From positions 1-6,997 of the forward strand of contig JASHXQ010000080.1 of NCBI GenBank assembly GCA_030043455.1: DNA of 6,997 nt, read 5' to 3'. Positions 6,740 through 6,997 of this stretch are shown here, in pieces. Source of the stretch: Nitrososphaerales archaeon. Its GTDB lineage: Archaea > Thermoproteota > Nitrososphaeria > Nitrososphaerales > CADDZS01. The notes below the pieces were generated by a model, which was not told the origin of the DNA, did not search any database, and worked only from the letters and a program-made list of their open reading frames with translations. Each line of letters begins with the position of its first letter. Position 1 is the stretch's first letter. A program made the translations under genes and the position numbers.

Positions 6740-6997
6740 TTGCGAGAGGACATTCAGAATATTCTCATCTTTGACTATGACGGCACACTGACCTACGAAA
6801 CTACGGAAGTCCCTCAAGTCACGAAAGACGCTTTAAGAAAAATGAGGGATCTAAGGCTCGCAACGCTCGGAATAATTTCAGGCAGGGACTTGGCCTTCCT
6901 GCAGCGGGTGGACAAGGAACTTTCTAGCGTCTTCTCTTTCCTCATCGCGGAAAATGGAGCCATTTCATACTTTGAAGATCTAAAAAAGAAAGAAGTT
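6740..6997 (+). CDS. HAD-superfamily hydrolase (phosphatase), N-terminal 86 residues, cut by window edge
   Basis: The frame is open from TTG 6740 to the right edge. Motif I of the haloacid dehalogenase superfamily is present as IFDYDGTLT (residues 10-18), with nucleophile Asp12 and acid/base Asp14. Motif II is IISGRD (45-50), with Ser47 as phosphate binder. The later AENGA (about 74-78) is typical of the Cof/sucrose-phosphatase-like type IIB branch, which dephosphorylates sugar phosphates and related small molecules. TTG 6740 is the only start between the upstream in-frame stop (6698-6700) and motif I. No TATA box or Shine-Dalgarno motif is evident in the 83 bases after EF-2, so cotranscription with EF-2 is likely. 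Motifs III and IV and the cap domain lie beyond the window, and the substrate cannot be predicted. Confidence 0.85.
   Translation, partial: MREDIQNILIFDYDGTLTYETTEVPQVTKDALRKMRDLRLATLGIISGRDLAFLQRVDKELSSVFSFLIAENGAISYFEDLKKKEV

Noticed and set aside
6449..6817. 122-codon minus-strand frame across the end of EF-2 and the start of the HAD gene.
   Set aside because: It overlaps conserved coding on the plus strand in both genes and resembles no family I know.
1..6997. CRISPR array, insertion sequence, integrase site or defence island.
   Set aside because: I saw no direct-repeat array, terminal inverted repeats, transposase or integrase coding, or target-site duplication; the tRNA has no duplicated 3' end nearby.

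Overview
The window looks like archaeal chromosome, most likely from the Nitrososphaeria (Thaumarchaeota) or a close relative. The main reason is the elongation factor 2 protein, whose G domain has wording I associate with thaumarchaeal EF-2 (RQMTIKAAN in switch I, then TGRVTRSLRAIDGAVVVSD). Three other features agree: TATA-like boxes about 25-40 bases upstream of starts with no Shine-Dalgarno motif, a tRNA gene without encoded CCA that carries a large internal insertion, and heavy use of TTG/GTG starts. The lineage is inferred from remembered family sequences; no search was run. A peptide-type ABC transporter binding protein and a secondary hydrolase suggest a heterotroph rather than a specialised ammonia oxidiser, but this is a guess.

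Layout, left to right. Positions 1-676 (minus) hold the N-terminal part of a secreted family 5 substrate-binding protein; it runs off the left edge and is interrupted by an in-frame TAG at 92-94. A 219-base divergent promoter region separates it from a CocE/NonD-type serine hydrolase (896-2668, plus). Convergent to that is a tRNA gene (2757-2892, minus) with clear acceptor and T arms but an enlarged, interrupted middle. It lies 77 bases downstream of, and on the same strand as, a class II HMG-CoA reductase (2970-4238, minus). A 225-base divergent promoter region with a TATA box on each side leads to EF-2 (4464-6656, plus). The first 86 codons of a HAD-superfamily phosphatase (6740 to the right edge) follow it.

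How the genes fit together. HMG-CoA reductase makes mevalonate for archaeal isoprenoid lipids. EF-2 and the tRNA belong to translation. The binding protein and the hydrolase, transcribed divergently, could form an uptake-and-breakdown unit for peptides or esters, but only their position suggests it. Most of the window is ordinary core metabolism and translation. The two things most worth a second look are the amber codon inside the binding-protein gene, with intact coding on both sides, and the odd architecture of the tRNA. I found no CRISPR array, insertion sequence or defence system.
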